NCBI GenBank assembly: GCA_964647395.1
Contig: CAZYHR010000065.1
Location: forward strand, 1 to 19,989
Length of the DNA stretch: 19,989 nucleotides
DNA from: Phosphoribacter sp964647395
GTDB lineage: Bacteria; Actinomycetota; Actinomycetes; Actinomycetales; Dermatophilaceae
Direction: 5' to 3'
In this document: piece after piece, positions 1 through 9,029 of the stretch
Layout of the letters: each line of letters begins with the position of its first letter
Numbering within the stretch: position 1 is the first letter of the stretch
The notes under the pieces: generated by a model
The model's input: only the letters and a program-made list of their open reading frames with translations
What the model was told of the DNA's origin: nothing
Database searches by the model: none
Position numbers and translations under genes: made by a program

Positions 1-81
1 CCATCACCGCGTGTCGCTCACACCCCCAGCCCCCACCGCAGGTGCGAAGAGCCCGTTTTCACTGGCGGATCGGCCGGGCCG

Positions 82-119
82 GCCGCTTGACACATACAGA
101 GCCGCTTGACACATACAGA
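82..119 (+). repeat. Two tandem copies of a 19-bp promoter repeat
   Basis: The 19-mer GCCGCTTGACACATACAGA occurs at 82-100 and again, identical and immediately adjacent, at 101-119. Each copy carries a perfect TTGACA -35 hexamer and one ACATAC half-site. Only the second copy is correctly placed relative to the -10 of the tetR gene. The first copy looks like a slippage duplication of the -35/operator half. Confidence 0.9.
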
Positions 120-139
120 CCAGTTGGTATGTTGTCGGC
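106..139 (+). promoter_or_regulatory. tetR promoter with overlapping palindromic operator
   Basis: TTGACA at 106-111 and TATGTT at 128-133 are separated by 16 bases, and the ATG at 140 follows the -10 by six bases, so the transcript should be leaderless. The palindrome ACATAC-N10-GTATGT (111-116 / 127-132), with two further matched inner pairs (AC at 119-120 and GT at 123-124), spans the spacer and the -10. A repressor bound there would block polymerase. Autoregulation by the adjacent TetR protein is inferred from position and symmetry. Confidence 0.75.
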
Positions 140-778
140 ATGGCATCCCGCACCGACCTGCGCCGCACCGACCGCGGCTCGGCCCGCCGCCGCATCCTCG
201 ACGCCGCCGTCGACGTGGTGCGCCGTCGTGGGCTGGCGGCGACGTCGGTCGACGACCTGTGCGCCGCTGCGGGGGTGACCAAAGGCGCGTTCTTCCACCA
301 CTTCGCCGCCAAGGAGGACCTCGCGGTGGCGCTGGCCGACCACTGGTCGCAGACCACCGGGGAGTTCTTCGCGCAGGCGCCCTTTCACCGACTGCCCACC
401 GCCGCAGAGCGGGTGCTGGGCTACCTCGACCTGCGCGCCGCGATCGTCTCCGGTGAGCCGGCGGCATACACCTGCGTGGCGGGCACCATGGTCCAGGAGA
501 CGCACGAGACCAGCCCGGCGGTCCGACAGGCCTGCGCCGCAAGCATCCTCGGGCACGCCGCCACCCTGGAGGCCGACATCGACGCAGCCCTGCGGGCGGC
601 CGGCCGCGACCACGTCGACCCGGCCGCGCTGGCGCGGCACACCCAGGCGGTGCTGCAGGGGTCGTTCATCCTCGCCAAGGCGACGGGGGAGGCGGCCATG
701 GTCACCGACGGCATCGCCCACCTGCGCGCCTATCTGACCTCGCTGTTCACCCCCGAGAAGGGACACCGTCATGACTGA
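140..778 (+). CDS. TetR/AcrR family transcriptional repressor
   Basis: This 212-residue protein has the usual TetR length. The N-terminal DNA-binding domain is clear: a first helix at about residues 16-30 (RRRILDAAVDVVRRRG), then the helix-turn-helix at about 35-57 with the family-typical pattern SVDDLCAAAGVTKGAFFHHF and the following KEDL. The C-terminal ligand-binding part (about 65-205) is variable and gives no ligand. The ATG at 140 is chosen because the -10 TATGTT ends six bases earlier, implying leaderless translation. The gene overlaps the DUF899 gene by 8 bases, so it is the first gene of a three-gene operon that it probably represses through the palindrome over its own promoter. The inducer is unknown; the neighbours suggest an electrophile, disulfide or xenobiotic stress. 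Confidence 0.93.
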   Translation: MASRTDLRRTDRGSARRRILDAAVDVVRRRGLAATSVDDLCAAAGVTKGAFFHHFAAKEDLAVALADHWSQTTGEFFAQAPFHRLPTAAERVLGYLDLRAAIVSGEPAAYTCVAGTMVQETHETSPAVRQACAASILGHAATLEADIDAALRAAGRDHVDPAALARHTQAVLQGSFILAKATGEAAMVTDGIAHLRAYLTSLFTPEKGHRHD

Positions 779-1490
779 GACCACCCACCCGGCGCTGCCG
801 CCGGTCGTCGACCCGGCCACCTGGCAGCGCGAACTCGACACGCTGCGCGTCCGGGAGAAGGCCGCCACCCGCGAGCTGGATGCCATCGCCGCGCAACGGC
901 GCCGGCTGCCGATGGTGCAACTGCCGGACTACACGCTCGAGGGCGCCGACGGCCCGGTGCGGCTCGTCGACATCTTCCAGGGCCGGACCCAGCTCGTGAC
1001 CTACCACCACATGTGGTTCCCCGAGCAGCAGTGGCAGTGTCCGGGCTGCACCGGCTTCACGTCGCAGTTCACCCGGCTGGAGTTCCTCGACGAGTACGAC
1101 GCGCGGTTCGTCATCGTCACTCAGGGCCCGATCGACGCAGCGCTGGACTACCGGCGCCGGGTCGGCAACCGGATGACCTGGTACTCCACCGCGGACAGCA
1201 CGTTCGGCGCCGACGTCGGCGCGCCCGCGGGCGGCGGATTCGCCGTCAACGTCTTCCTGCGCGACGGCGACACCGTCTACCGGACGTGGCACACCACCGG
1301 CCGGGGCACCGAGCAGCTGACCCACACCTTCGGCCTCATCGACCTGCTGCCCTACGGCCGGCAGGAGCAGTGGCAGGACTCGCCCGAGGGGTGGCCCCAG
1401 TCGCCGACCTACAGCCGGTGGTCGGGATCGTCGGACATCGCCCGGGCCTACGGCCCCGACGGCGCCGCCGCCGACCACGCCGAGCCCTGA
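771..1490 (+). CDS. DUF899 thioredoxin-like protein
   Basis: This 239-residue protein matches the DUF899 family, predicted thioredoxin-fold dithiol-disulfide oxidoreductases. Supporting features are the N-terminal helix (about 15-45), the LPDYTLEG strand, the FQGRTQLVTYHHMW segment (69-82), a CPGC redox motif at 90-93 followed by TGF, and the later GGGFAVNVFLRDGDTVYRTWHTTGRGTEQL block. Substrate and partner are unknown for the family. It has no signal peptide, so it acts in the cytoplasm. Its ATG overlaps the tetR stop by 8 bases and is preceded by an AAGGGA ribosome binding site at about 758-763. The operon context suggests an inducible stress or detoxification role, which is inference. Confidence 0.88.
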   Translation: MTETTHPALPPVVDPATWQRELDTLRVREKAATRELDAIAAQRRRLPMVQLPDYTLEGADGPVRLVDIFQGRTQLVTYHHMWFPEQQWQCPGCTGFTSQFTRLEFLDEYDARFVIVTQGPIDAALDYRRRVGNRMTWYSTADSTFGADVGAPAGGGFAVNVFLRDGDTVYRTWHTTGRGTEQLTHTFGLIDLLPYGRQEQWQDSPEGWPQSPTYSRWSGSSDIARAYGPDGAAADHAEP

Positions 1491-1506
1491 CCCCGGCAGG
1501 ACCGAG

Positions 1507-2376
1507 ATGAGCACCCGGACCGTCGCCGCCCCCGGCGCCACCATCACCTACGACGTGCGCGGCGGGCCGGGCCCGGCGGCCGCGGTCGGCGGCGTGCCGC
1601 TGCTGCTCATCGGCTCGCCGATGACGGCCGACGGCTTCGCCGCCCTCGCCGGGCACTTCCCCGACCGGGTCGTCGTCACGTACCACCCGCGGGGCGCCGG
1701 TCGCAGCCCGCGGACCGACGGGGCGGCGCAGACCGAGCCGGCCGAGCACGCCGACGACCTGCACCGCCTGGTCGGGCAGCTCGGCGGCGGTCCGGTCGAC
1801 GTCTTCGCCAGCAGCGGCGGCGCGGTCAACGCGCTCGCCTGGGTGGCGCGGCAGCCGCGCGACGTGCGGACCCTGGTCGCGCACGAGCCGCCGCTGGCCC
1901 AGCACCTGCCCGACCGGGCGGAACTGCTCGCCGCGGTCGACGCCATCCGGGATCTCTATCTCGCCCGCGGGCTCGGCCCAGCGATGGCGAAGTTCATCGA
2001 GCTCGCCTCGCTGCACGGACCTGTCCCCGCCGGGTTCGCCGCTGCCCCGCCGCCCGACCCGGCCGCCTTCGGGCTGCCCACCGGGGACGACGGCACCCGC
2101 GACGATCCCCTGGTCGGCCAGAACGTCCACACCTGCTGTCGGCTGGAGCTCGACGCCGACGCCATCAGCGCTGCCGCGACCCGGGTCGTCATCGGGGTGG
2201 GGGAGCAGTCCGGCGAGTCGCTCGCGGCCCGTGGCGCCCGCTCGGTGGCGGATGCCCTCGCCGTCGATCTGGTCGAGTTCCCCGGCGACCACGTCGGGTT
2301 CCTCGGCGGCGAGTTCGGCCTGACCGGGGGGCCCGAGGCGTTCGCCGCTCGACTGCGCGAAGTGCTGCCGCGGTGA
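1507..2376 (+). CDS. Alpha/beta hydrolase
   Basis: This 289-residue protein has the alpha/beta-hydrolase layout: VPLLLIGSPM strand and oxyanion region (30-39), HPRGAGRS turn (60-67), a nucleophile elbow FASSGGAVNAL (100-110) with Ser103 as likely nucleophile, and a C-terminal GDHVGFLGG segment supplying the histidine. The elbow reads A-S-S-G-G, with Ala in place of the first Gly of GxSxG. The ATG lies 16 bases after the DUF899 stop, behind an AGGA-type ribosome binding site. It is the last gene of the tetR operon. The substrate cannot be read from sequence; esterase or epoxide-hydrolase-like activity are both possible. Confidence 0.88.
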   Translation: MSTRTVAAPGATITYDVRGGPGPAAAVGGVPLLLIGSPMTADGFAALAGHFPDRVVVTYHPRGAGRSPRTDGAAQTEPAEHADDLHRLVGQLGGGPVDVFASSGGAVNALAWVARQPRDVRTLVAHEPPLAQHLPDRAELLAAVDAIRDLYLARGLGPAMAKFIELASLHGPVPAGFAAAPPPDPAAFGLPTGDDGTRDDPLVGQNVHTCCRLELDADAISAAATRVVIGVGEQSGESLAARGARSVADALAVDLVEFPGDHVGFLGGEFGLTGGPEAFAARLREVLPR

Positions 2377-2396
2377 CCCGCGCCCGACGGTTGGCT

Positions 2397-2436
2397 GCGC
2401 CGCCGGTCCGTCCGCCGCGGCCCGGGTCGGCGGCGC
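2397..2436. terminator. Possible bidirectional terminator between convergent genes
   Basis: A 9-bp perfect inverted repeat, GCGCCGCCG (2397-2405) and CGGCGGCGC (2428-2436), with a 22-base GC-rich loop, sits between two convergent hydrolase genes. There is no T-run, as is common in high-GC actinobacteria. It may simply reflect GC-rich sequence. Confidence 0.4.
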
Positions 2437-2442
2437 GGGTCG

Positions 2443-3144
2443 CTACTCGCTGACTCGGGCGATGATCTCGGCCAGCTCGTCCGGGCGCGACCACATCGGC
2501 CAGTGACCGGTCGGCAGGTCGACGAACTCGAGGTCGGTGTGGTCGGCCAGCCCCGCGAGGAACGGCGCGCCCTGCTCGGCGTAGGCCCGGTAGTCCTCGC
2601 TCGAGTAGGCCGTGCACACGACGGTGCCCGGCACGGCCAGCCGCCGCTCGTCGGTCAGCCGGACCGGCCGGCTCACCGTGAGCCCCGGCTGGGGCACGGC
2701 TCGCTGCCGGAAGGTCTCCAACTGCTCGTCGGTGAGGTCGCGCATGCTGCCACCGGCGAGCTCGTCCTCCCAGGCCGCCGCCAGCGGGAACTCCGGGTCG
2801 GTGAAGTCGGGGTTCATGGCGTAGCCGTCGCGCACCGGCGCGGTGTCGACGAACACGACGTGGTCGATCTGGTCGTGGTGCCGGTCCAGGACCACGGTGC
2901 CGGGCACCGCCGCCCCGCTGTGCACGACGAGGACGCGTCGGTCGGCCGCGGTGTCCAGGGCCGCGCCGATGGCGTCCGCCTGGTCCTCGACGGTCACCGA
3001 CCCGCTGGCCGGGTGATCGGGGTCGAGGCCGGGCAGGGTGAGCGCCCGGACCGCCAGGCCCCGCTCGTGCAGCCGCTGGGCCACTGCCTCCCACGCCCAG
3101 GCGCCGAGCCAGAATCCGGGGACCAGGATGATCTGTGTCGTCAT
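2443..3144 (-). CDS. Alpha/beta hydrolase (esterase/salicylate-esterase-like)
   Basis: This 233-residue single-domain hydrolase has the compact layout of the plant-esterase-like and EstC-like branch: N-terminal IILVPGFWLGAWAWE (5-19) with the oxyanion-hole segment, LTLPGL, a nucleophile elbow VVHSGAAVP (73-81, Ser76) and C-terminal PTGHWPMWSRPDELA with His214. There is no signal peptide. The ATG at 3144 has no Shine-Dalgarno but a GAGGAT hexamer six bases upstream, suggesting a leaderless message. It lies 51 bases downstream of the SIMPL gene on the same strand but appears to have its own promoter. It is not closely similar to the other hydrolase at 1507-2376 (different elbow and length). Substrate unknown. 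Confidence 0.88.
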   Translation of the reverse strand: MTTQIILVPGFWLGAWAWEAVAQRLHERGLAVRALTLPGLDPDHPASGSVTVEDQADAIGAALDTAADRRVLVVHSGAAVPGTVVLDRHHDQIDHVVFVDTAPVRDGYAMNPDFTDPEFPLAAAWEDELAGGSMRDLTDEQLETFRQRAVPQPGLTVSRPVRLTDERRLAVPGTVVCTAYSSEDYRAYAEQGAPFLAGLADHTDLEFVDLPTGHWPMWSRPDELAEIIARVSE

Positions 3145-3150
3145 GCGCCG

Positions 3151-3173
3151 ATCCTCGCACGGGGGTCTGACAA
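3151..3173 (-). promoter_or_regulatory. Putative promoter of the minus-strand hydrolase (TTGTCA ... TGC-GAGGAT)
   Basis: Reading the minus strand, TTGTCA (3173-3168) is followed by GAC, eight bases, then GAGGAT (3156-3151), then six bases and the ATG at 3144. The -10-like hexamer is preceded by TGC, giving an extended -10. The spacing resembles the mycobacterial RecA-independent DNA-damage promoter (TTGTCRGTG-N8-TANNNT) recognised with PafBC, although the -10 starts with G instead of T. Confidence 0.4.
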
Positions 3174-3195
3174 GGGTGCAGCTGCGCCGGGACCG

Positions 3196-3837
3196 TCAGT
3201 CCGTGGGACCGGTCAGTTCCCAGCTGACCTGCACCGACGCGCTTACCGTGTGCTCGCCCGACTCGACCGGCAGTCCGGCGGCGTCACCGGCTGACATGGC
3301 CAGCATCTTGCGGCCGGCGTACGGCATCGGCATCCCCGCCCCGGCCGCCTCGACGACCTCGACGACGGCACCGAGCGAGCGCCCGGCCAGGGCGGCATAC
3401 TGTTGCGCCTTGGTCAGCGCGTCGGCGAAGGCGGCCTCGCGGGCCTGGCGGCGCAGCGGCGCGAGGTCGGCGATCTCCAGGTTGATGAGGTCGATGCTCA
3501 GCGCGTTGCCGGCCGACTCGGCCAACGAGGTGACGACCGGGTTGAGGTCGCCGAGCTCGCGCACCGTGACGACGAGCTGGTGGTATGCGGTGTAGCCGAC
3601 GATCGCGCCGCCCTGCGGATCCCAGCGCGGCTGCACCGAGGCGGTCGTCGTCGACAGGTCGCGGTCGGCCAGCCCCGCACGGCGGGCGGATTCGCCGATC
3701 GCCTGCACCACCTGCGCCGCCGCACCGAGCGCGGCGGCGACGCTGACACCATCGCAGCGCACCCCGACCTGGACCCGCACGACATCGGGGGCCGCGCCGG
3801 CCGACCCGCTGCCACTGACCACGACCCGCCGCTTCAT
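3196..3837 (-). CDS. SIMPL (DUF541) domain protein
   Basis: From the ATG at 3837 this is a 213-residue protein of the SIMPL/DUF541 family. It begins MKRRVVVSGSGSAGAAPDVV, the usual opening strand (a V-x-GxGxxxxxPDxxxV pattern). It continues with the VGVRCDGVSVAAALG helix region, STTTASVQPRWD, GYTAYHQLVVTVRELGDLNPVV and a REAAFADALTKAQQYAALAG helix typical of the family. Many homologues are periplasmic; this one lacks a signal peptide and is probably cytoplasmic. A longer reading from 3996 adds 53 residues that would cover the divergent vanZ-like gene and its promoter, so it is rejected. The -10 TACAGT lies six bases before this ATG. Molecular function is unknown. Confidence 0.87.
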   Translation of the reverse strand: MKRRVVVSGSGSAGAAPDVVRVQVGVRCDGVSVAAALGAAAQVVQAIGESARRAGLADRDLSTTTASVQPRWDPQGGAIVGYTAYHQLVVTVRELGDLNPVVTSLAESAGNALSIDLINLEIADLAPLRRQAREAAFADALTKAQQYAALAGRSLGAVVEVVEAAGAGMPMPYAGRKMLAMSAGDAAGLPVESGEHTVSASVQVSWELTGPTD

Positions 3838-3843
3838 GCCGTC

Positions 3844-3849
3844 ACTGTA
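3844..3849 (-). promoter_or_regulatory. -10 of the SIMPL gene, leaderless
   Basis: On the minus strand TACAGT (3849-3844) is followed by exactly six bases and the ATG at 3837, with no ribosome binding site between. No good -35 is visible. Confidence 0.6.
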
Positions 3850-3877
3850 GGGCCCCGCGGCGACCCGAGCCACGGCA

Positions 3878-3883
3878 TACCCT
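3878..3883 (+). promoter_or_regulatory. -10 of the vanZ-like gene, leaderless
   Basis: TACCCT at 3878-3883 is followed by six bases and the GTG at 3890. It overlaps a copy of the dispersed word GGCATAC (3874-3880). Together with the TACAGT on the other strand it gives two leaderless promoters facing away from each other within 52 bases. Confidence 0.6.
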
Positions 3884-3889
3884 GAGGCG

Positions 3890-4237
3890 GTGACGCGGGC
3901 CCGGGTGCTGTGGTGGCTGCTGCTGGCGGGCCACCTGCTCGCGCTGTACTGGCCGCGCATCGACCTGCCGGGCGCAACCCCGTCGGGCAGCGACAAGTTC
4001 GCTCACGTGCTGCTCTTCGCGCTGCCGACGATCGCGGCCCTGCTCGCCCTGCGGCGGCCCTGGCCGGTGGTCACCGCGCTGGCCGTGCACGCCCCGCTCA
4101 GCGAGTGGCTGCAGGCGAGCGTCCTGCCGCACCGATCCGGCGACCCGGCGGATGCCGCCGCCGATCTGCTCGGCGTGCTGGTCGGGGCGGGCGTGGGCTG
4201 GTGGCTGCGCGCGAGGGGCCCGGCCGCGGCACGGTAG
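3890..4237 (+). CDS. VanZ-like family membrane protein
   Basis: This 115-residue protein is hydrophobic, with likely membrane segments at about 5-22 (VLWWLLLAGHLLALYW), 38-55 (AHVLLFALPTIAALLAL), a weaker one near 58-70, and 92-107 (DLLGVLVGAGVGWWL). The SDKFAHVLLFALP stretch and the later SEWLQ ... GDPADAAADLLGVLVG stretch match the conserved D-K-x-x-H and E-x-Q/D-x-x-x-D-x-x-x-N/G pattern of VanZ-like proteins. The family name comes from teicoplanin resistance, but most short members are uncharacterised and resistance should not be assumed. GTG at 3890 is supported by the -10 six bases upstream. Its TAG stop forms the first half of the next gene's -10. Confidence 0.8.
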   Translation: MTRARVLWWLLLAGHLLALYWPRIDLPGATPSGSDKFAHVLLFALPTIAALLALRRPWPVVTALAVHAPLSEWLQASVLPHRSGDPADAAADLLGVLVGAGVGWWLRARGPAAAR

Positions 4238-4240
4238 ACT
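4235..4240 (+). promoter_or_regulatory. -10 of the DEAD-box helicase gene
   Basis: TAGACT at 4235-4240 is a good actinobacterial -10 and its TAG is the stop codon of the vanZ-like gene. Transcription would begin near 4247, giving a 5' leader of about 40-53 bases, depending on which GTG is the start. Confidence 0.5.
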
Positions 4241-4299
4241 GGACCGTTCCCCCCGGGCGGTCCGCTCGGCCCCCGAGTCCCGAGCTGGTGACCTCCCCC

Positions 4300-6393
<2,094 letters not shown>

Positions 6394-6397
6394 ACGG

Positions 6398-6970
6398 GTG
6401 ACGACTGGCCAGCCCGCGGCATACCTGACCGGGAAGCTGCTCGTCGCCACTCCGCAGGTCGAGGGCGACGAGTTCCGCCGCACCGTGATCCTGCTGCTGC
6501 ACCACGACTCGGCCGGCGCGCAGGGGGTCGTGCTCAACCACCCGACCGAGGCCCTCGTCGACGCGGTGCTGCCGGGCTGGCAGGCGGTCGCGACCGCGCC
6601 GGGCATCCTGTTCCGCGGCGGTCCGGTGCAGACCGACTCGGCGATCGGTGTCGTCACGGTGCCCGGCGACGTCCCGGAGACCCTCGGCATCCAGCGGCTG
6701 TTCGGCGGCATCGGCGTCGTCGACCTCGACGCGCCGCCGCTGCTCGTCGCCCCCGAGGTGGCCGGCCTGCGGATCTTCGCCGGCTACGCCGGCTGGTCCG
6801 GTGGCCAGCTCGAGGGCGAGATCCGGCGCGGCGACTGGTACGTCGTCGACTCCGAGCCCCGCGACGCCTTCACCGACGACCCGCAGCTGCTCTGGGAGCG
6901 GGTGCTGCGCCGCCAGGGGGGCAACCTGGCCCTGGTCGCCTTCTATCCCGACGACCCGTCGCACAACTGA
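6398..6970 (+). CDS. yqgE: YqgE/AlgH family protein (UPF0301)
   Basis: This 190-residue protein fits the YqgE/AlgH family in length and motifs: LTGKLLVATPQVEGDEFRRTV near the start, ILLLHHDSAGAQGVVLNHP (31-49), FRGGPV (72-77) and FAGYAGWSGGQLEGEI (127-142), then a tail GNLALVAFYPDDPSHN. The biochemical function is not established; the name AlgH comes from an alginate-regulation study. The start GTG at 6398 is four bases beyond the helicase stop with no ribosome binding site and a -10-like hexamer six bases upstream. The DUF1992 gene follows after 17 bases. Confidence 0.93.
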   Translation: MTTGQPAAYLTGKLLVATPQVEGDEFRRTVILLLHHDSAGAQGVVLNHPTEALVDAVLPGWQAVATAPGILFRGGPVQTDSAIGVVTVPGDVPETLGIQRLFGGIGVVDLDAPPLLVAPEVAGLRIFAGYAGWSGGQLEGEIRRGDWYVVDSEPRDAFTDDPQLLWERVLRRQGGNLALVAFYPDDPSHN

Positions 6971-6987
6971 CGGGCGCGGAGCCGGCG

Positions 6988-7380
6988 GTGGCAGACGAGT
7001 CGTGGATCGAGCGGCAGATCCGGCAGGCCCAGGAGCGGGGCGAGTTCGACAACCTGCCCGGAGCGGGCCGGCCGCTGGACCTCGGCGACCCGGACGACCC
7101 GGACTGGTGGATCAAGGCCAAGCTGCGCCGCGAGGGCGACGCCACCGGCGCCCTGCCCTCCGCGCTGCAGCTGCGCAAGGAGGCCGAGGGCTTCCCCGAG
7201 TCGCTGGCCGACGTGCGCACCGAGGCGCAGGTGCGCGAGCTGCTCGACGACTTCAACCGCCGGGTCAAGCTCGACCGGCTGCGGCCCGCGGTGGGCAACC
7301 TGCCGCCCCTGCTGGCCCGCACCGTCGACGTCGAGGCCATGGTCGAGGCGTGGCGGCGGCTGCGCGGGCCGGCTCGTTAG
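6988..7380 (+). CDS. DUF1992 (DnaJ homologue subfamily C member 28-like) protein
   Basis: This 130-residue protein is a stand-alone DUF1992 domain: ESWIERQIRQAQERGEFDNLPGAGRPLDL (4-32) is the family hallmark, followed by WWIKAKLRREG, LPSALQLRKEAEGF and a helical C-terminus. Eukaryotic relatives carry the region next to a J domain; bacterial members normally lack one and are of unknown function. It has no membrane segment. GTG 6988 is preceded by GGAG at about 6978, a usable ribosome binding site, so it is probably co-transcribed with yqgE. Its TAG stop is the first half of the -10 of the rhodanese gene. Confidence 0.88.
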   Translation: MADESWIERQIRQAQERGEFDNLPGAGRPLDLGDPDDPDWWIKAKLRREGDATGALPSALQLRKEAEGFPESLADVRTEAQVRELLDDFNRRVKLDRLRPAVGNLPPLLARTVDVEAMVEAWRRLRGPAR

Positions 7381-7383
7381 GCT
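7378..7383 (+). promoter_or_regulatory. -10 of the rhodanese-metZ operon, leaderless
   Basis: TAGGCT at 7378-7383 is followed by six bases and ATG 7390; its TAG is the stop of the DUF1992 gene. No ribosome binding site separates them, so the message should start at the ATG. Confidence 0.6.
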
Positions 7384-7389
7384 GGCGAC

Positions 7390-7803
7390 ATGAGCTATGC
7401 CGGAGACGTCACCCCCACCGACACGTATGCCGCGTTGCGGGCCGACCCGGACGCCGTGCTCGTCGACGTGCGGACCGCGGCGGAGTGGACCTACGTCGGG
7501 CTGCCCGACCTGACCGGCATCGGCAAGCGGGTGGTCACCGTCGAGTGGCAGCGCTTCCCCGACGGGGCACCCAACGCCGCCTTCCTGCAGCAACTGCAGG
7601 AGGCGGGCATCACCGCGGGGCAGGCGGTCTACTTCCTGTGCCGCTCGGGCGTGCGCTCCCGGGCCGCCGCGCAGGCGCTGACCGCGGCCGGCCTCGGACC
7701 GGCCTACAACATCTCCGACGGGTTCGAGGGTCCGCCCGACGAGCAGCAGCACCGCACCGTGGCGGGCTGGAAGGTCGCCGGATTGCCCTGGAAGCAGGGT
7801 TGA
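7390..7803 (+). CDS. Rhodanese-like domain protein
   Basis: This 137-residue single rhodanese domain has DAVLVDVRTAAEW (21-33) and the active-site loop CRSGVRS with catalytic Cys84, followed by AAAQALTAAGL and NISDGFEG, all standard. Such domains carry sulfane sulfur as a cysteine persulfide. Its stop is three bases before the metZ start. The same rhodanese-metZ pairing is found in Mycobacterium (Rv0390-Rv0391), so a role in handing sulfur to or protecting the methionine branch is plausible, though unproven. ATG 7390 is supported by the -10 six bases upstream. Confidence 0.92.
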   Translation: MSYAGDVTPTDTYAALRADPDAVLVDVRTAAEWTYVGLPDLTGIGKRVVTVEWQRFPDGAPNAAFLQQLQEAGITAGQAVYFLCRSGVRSRAAAQALTAAGLGPAYNISDGFEGPPDEQQHRTVAGWKVAGLPWKQG

Positions 7804-7806
7804 TCG

Positions 7807-8994
7807 GTGAGCGACCCGACCGCCGGGCGCCGGTGGCGCCCGGACACCCTGGCGGTTCGCGGTGGGCTGCTGCGCAGCGGCTTCGACGAGACCGCGGAGG
7901 CGATCTATCTCACCAGCGGCTTCGTCTACGAGTCGGCCGAGCAGGCTGAGGCGGCGTTCAAGGACGAGATCGACAAGTTCATCTACAGCCGCTACGGCAA
8001 CCCGACGGTGACCATGCTGCAAGAGCGGCTGCGCCTCATGGAGGGGGCCCAGGCGTGCTTCGCGACGGCCTCCGGCATGGCCGCCGTCTTCGTCGCGCTC
8101 GCGGCGCTGTGCGGGCAGGGTGACCGCATCGTCTCGTCGCGCGCGCTGTTCGGGTCGTGCTTCGTCATCGTCGACGAGATCCTGCCGCGCTGGGGGGTCG
8201 AGCGGGTGCTCGTCGACGGGCCGGACCTCGACCAGTGGCGCGAGGCGCTGTCCGTGCCGACGACCGCCGTGTTCTTCGAGACCCCGAGCAACCCGATGCA
8301 GGAGTTGGTGGACATCGCCGCGGTGTCCGAACTCGCGCACGCCGCCGGCGCCCAGGTCGTCGTCGACAACGTGTTCGGCACGCCGGTGTTCTCCCGGCCG
8401 CTCGAGCACGGCGCGGACATCGTCGTCTACTCCACGACCAAGCACATCGACGGGCAGGGCCGGGCCCTGGGCGGCGCGATCCTGGGCCCGGCCGACTTCG
8501 TCAACGGTCCGGTCAAGAACCTCATGCGGCACACCGGCCCGGCCATGTCGCCGTTCAACGCGTGGATCATGCTCAAGGGGCTGGAGACGATGTCGTTGCG
8601 GGTGCGGCAGGGGCAGGACAACGCGCTGCGGGTGGCGCAGTTCCTCCACCAGCATCCCCGGGTCACCCGGGTGCTGCACCCCTGGCTGCCGACCCATCCC
8701 CAGCACGACCTGGCGCGCCGGCAGATGACCGGTGGCGGCACCGTGCTGACCTTCGCCATCGACGGCGGCAAGGCCGACGCCTTCGCGGTCATGAACGCCC
8801 TGCAACTGGTCGACATCTCCAACAACCTCGGCGACGCGAAGTCGCTGGTCACCCACCCGGCGACGACGACCCACCGGCGGCTCACCCCGGAGGCTCGGGC
8901 GGCGGTCGGCATCACCGACGGCACCATCCGCATCGCGGTCGGGCTGGAGGACGCGGACGATCTGGTCGAGGACCTCGCCGCCGCGTTAGGTTGA
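7807..8994 (+). CDS. metZ: O-succinylhomoserine sulfhydrylase (MetZ)
   Basis: This 395-residue protein belongs to the Cys/Met-metabolism PLP enzyme family. Features: RPDTLAVRGG start, SRYGNPTVTMLQERLRLMEG, ASGMAAVFVALAAL, ETPSNPMQELVDI, VVDNVFGTPVFSRPLEHGAD, and STTKHIDGQGR with the PLP lysine at 212. The ending LVTHPATTTHRRLTPEARAAVGITDGTIRIAVGLEDADDLVEDL is typical of the family. It makes homocysteine directly from an acylated homoserine and sulfide. The HIDGQGR motif and the rhodanese neighbour favour MetZ over cystathionine gamma-synthase or MetB. Whether the acyl group is succinyl or acetyl cannot be told from sequence. GTG 7807 lies three bases after the rhodanese stop, so translation is probably coupled. 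Confidence 0.92.
   Translation: MSDPTAGRRWRPDTLAVRGGLLRSGFDETAEAIYLTSGFVYESAEQAEAAFKDEIDKFIYSRYGNPTVTMLQERLRLMEGAQACFATASGMAAVFVALAALCGQGDRIVSSRALFGSCFVIVDEILPRWGVERVLVDGPDLDQWREALSVPTTAVFFETPSNPMQELVDIAAVSELAHAAGAQVVVDNVFGTPVFSRPLEHGADIVVYSTTKHIDGQGRALGGAILGPADFVNGPVKNLMRHTGPAMSPFNAWIMLKGLETMSLRVRQGQDNALRVAQFLHQHPRVTRVLHPWLPTHPQHDLARRQMTGGGTVLTFAIDGGKADAFAVMNALQLVDISNNLGDAKSLVTHPATTTHRRLTPEARAAVGITDGTIRIAVGLEDADDLVEDLAAALG
8987..8992 (+). promoter_or_regulatory. -10 of the VOC gene inside the end of metZ
   Basis: TAGGTT at 8987-8992 overlaps the last codons and stop of metZ. A start near 8999 would give a leader of about 31 bases containing the AAAGGAG ribosome binding site at 9017-9023. 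Confidence 0.4.
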
Positions 8995-9029
8995 GGGCAG
9001 GCATCGACCCCCAGACAAAGGAGCCGGCC

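Noticed and set aside
3890..4237. Reading the VanZ-like protein as teicoplanin resistance
   Set aside because: VanZ-like short membrane proteins are widespread, and no vanA/H/X genes are nearby.
6943..8874. A 643-codon minus-strand open frame opposite the rhodanese and metZ genes
   Set aside because: Composition is typical of an antisense shadow and the plus strand has clear genes throughout.
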